16,033 bases of DNA from DG-33 sp964345105. Lineage in GTDB: Archaea > Hadarchaeota > Hadarchaeia > Hadarchaeales > Hadarchaeaceae. Positions 15,529-16,033 of the stretch are shown here, one piece after another; within the stretch, counting starts at the first letter, position 1; every line of letters begins with the position of its first letter. The notes beneath the pieces were generated by a model, which worked only from the letters and a program-made list of their open reading frames with translations, did not search any database and had not been told where the DNA came from. The position numbers and the translations under genes were made by a program. The DNA is taken from NCBI GenBank assembly GCA_964345105.1, contig CAYFPZ010000074.1:1-16033 (forward strand), read 5' to 3'.

Positions 15529-15544
15529 AAATATTTTTAATAAA
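15529..15544 (+). promoter_or_regulatory. Putative TATA box for the nagA unit
   Basis: AAATATTTTTAATAAA is a TATA-like tract about 30-45 bases before the small ORF at 15575. Initiation near 15560-15565 would leave a leader of about 10-15 bases including GAGGAT. Confidence 0.35.
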
Positions 15545-15574
15545 CAGGAACCAACTGCCAACGAGGATACAAAA

Positions 15575-15682
15575 ATGAAAACAGATTACTTGAACCCCTT
15601 GTGTATGAACTCTAACGTGGCCGATAGAAACAGAATGGATAATGCATGGCAGAACTCATCATATTTAATTTTATGGGGGTGA
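15575..15682 (+). CDS. 35-residue ORF upstream of and overlapping the nagA ribosome binding site
   Basis: ATG 15575 follows GAGGAT at a spacing of about eight bases, and the frame ends in TGA 15680-15682. The peptide (MKTDYLNPLCMNSNVADRNR...) is polar, with no membrane segment and no family I recognise. Its terminal GGG-TGA is part of GGGGGTGA, the ribosome binding site of nagA, so its translation could couple to or tune nagA. It may be a leader peptide or a small protein; a chance frame is possible at this length. Confidence 0.35.
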   Translation: MKTDYLNPLCMNSNVADRNRMDNAWQNSSYLILWG

Positions 15683-15686
15683 CCAA

Positions 15687-16033
15687 TTGGGCTCTTTTTC
15701 CTTGTCTGCTGGCGAGATAATTACTCCTTTTAAAAAAATAAAAAATGGCGTTATCACGGTAGAGAACGGCATAATAACAGAAATAAGGAAGCGAGAAAAT
15801 GAAAAAATTTCTTCAGATTTCTCCGAATCAATAATTGTTCCCGGTTTTATAGATGTGCATATTCACGGGATCGCAGGTGTAGACGTGATGGATGCTACGG
15901 TTAAGTCAATTGATAAGATGAGAAAATCATTATTAAATCATGGCGTAACTGCCTTTTGTCCCACTTTGGATGCAGCTCCTCTCGATCAAATAAAGAATGC
16001 TTTGAAAACGATTAATGTTAGCAAGAAATCAAA
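15687..16033 (+). CDS. nagA: N-acetylglucosamine-6-phosphate deacetylase NagA, N-terminal part (partial)
   Basis: The first 115 residues are present and the gene runs off the window. The enzyme removes acetate from N-acetylglucosamine 6-phosphate, giving the NagB substrate. Visible features are a short N-terminal beta domain (SAGEIITPFKKIKNGVITVENG), the metal-binding VPGFIDVHIHGIAG motif with His58 and His60 of the amidohydrolase barrel, and the NagA-typical LLNHGVTAFCPTLDAAP segment. The start is TTG at 15687: GGGGGTGA lies about five bases ahead, and an in-frame TAA at 15666 leaves no ATG or GTG choice. Catalytic residues further on are outside the window, so activity cannot be judged. It is divergent from the SIS-GH42 operon across 15387-15574, a 188-bp stretch holding both promoters. 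Confidence 0.88.
   Translation, partial: MGSFSLSAGEIITPFKKIKNGVITVENGIITEIRKRENEKISSDFSESIIVPGFIDVHIHGIAGVDVMDATVKSIDKMRKSLLNHGVTAFCPTLDAAPLDQIKNALKTINVSKKS

Noticed and set aside
1..16033. CRISPR arrays, tRNA or rRNA genes, insertion sequences
   Set aside because: By eye I found no regularly spaced repeat array, cloverleaf with a T-loop, rRNA stretch or transposase motif; a short divergent RNA could still have been missed.

Overview
The window is most likely from an uncultured archaeon, probably of the TACK group (Brockarchaeota- or Bathyarchaeia-like; this placement is a weak inference). The evidence is TATA-box-like AT-rich promoters, frequent TTG/GTG starts behind strong purine-rich ribosome binding sites, AGA/AGG/ATA-rich codons, and a methanogen-type methanol methyltransferase system. 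No mcr, ribosomal or other lineage marker lies inside the window.

Layout. Positions 1-408 hold the 3' end of a type I sugar-binding protein. Positions 417-5822 hold a methyl-transfer block: a divergent MtaA/UroD-like protein on the minus strand (417-1448), then a plus-strand operon of an MtaA/UroD-like methyltransferase (1630-2667), methanol:corrinoid methyltransferase MtaB (2685-4058) and an MtaA-MtaC fusion (4068-5822). Convergent to that operon lies a RACo-type corrinoid reductive activator (5841-7799, minus). Positions 8044-8561 hold two small tightly coupled unknown genes behind a palindrome and TATA box, and a 15-bp hairpin follows at 8587-8633.

The right half is a sugar/amino-sugar locus. 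It has a membrane-anchored ABC sugar-binding protein (minus, to 8773), nagB plus a PPi-type phosphofructokinase (10330-12307), a GH42-like glycosidase behind a SIS-domain protein (minus, 12440-15386), and a divergent unit made of a 35-residue ORF and the 5' end of nagA (15687 to the window edge).

How it fits together (inference). MtaB would demethylate methanol onto the corrinoid carried by the MtaC half of the fusion. The fused MtaA half, or the stand-alone paralogue, would pass the methyl group to coenzyme M or a tetrahydropterin. The RACo protein would re-reduce inactive Co(II). In parallel, oligosaccharides would be bound by the SBP and cleaved by the GH42 enzyme, and N-acetylglucosamine 6-phosphate would flow through NagA, NagB and PPi-PFK into glycolysis.

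Two points stand out. First, MtaA and MtaC are joined in one polypeptide beside mtaB. Second, the GH42 gene is interrupted by a single in-frame TAG with an intact frame on both sides, and the SBP gene's TAG stop is followed in frame by a 33-codon extension encoding a membrane helix. Together with a methylotrophic context, this raises the possibility of TAG recoding (for example pyrrolysine), although a simple nonsense mutation and a separate small gene remain viable explanations.
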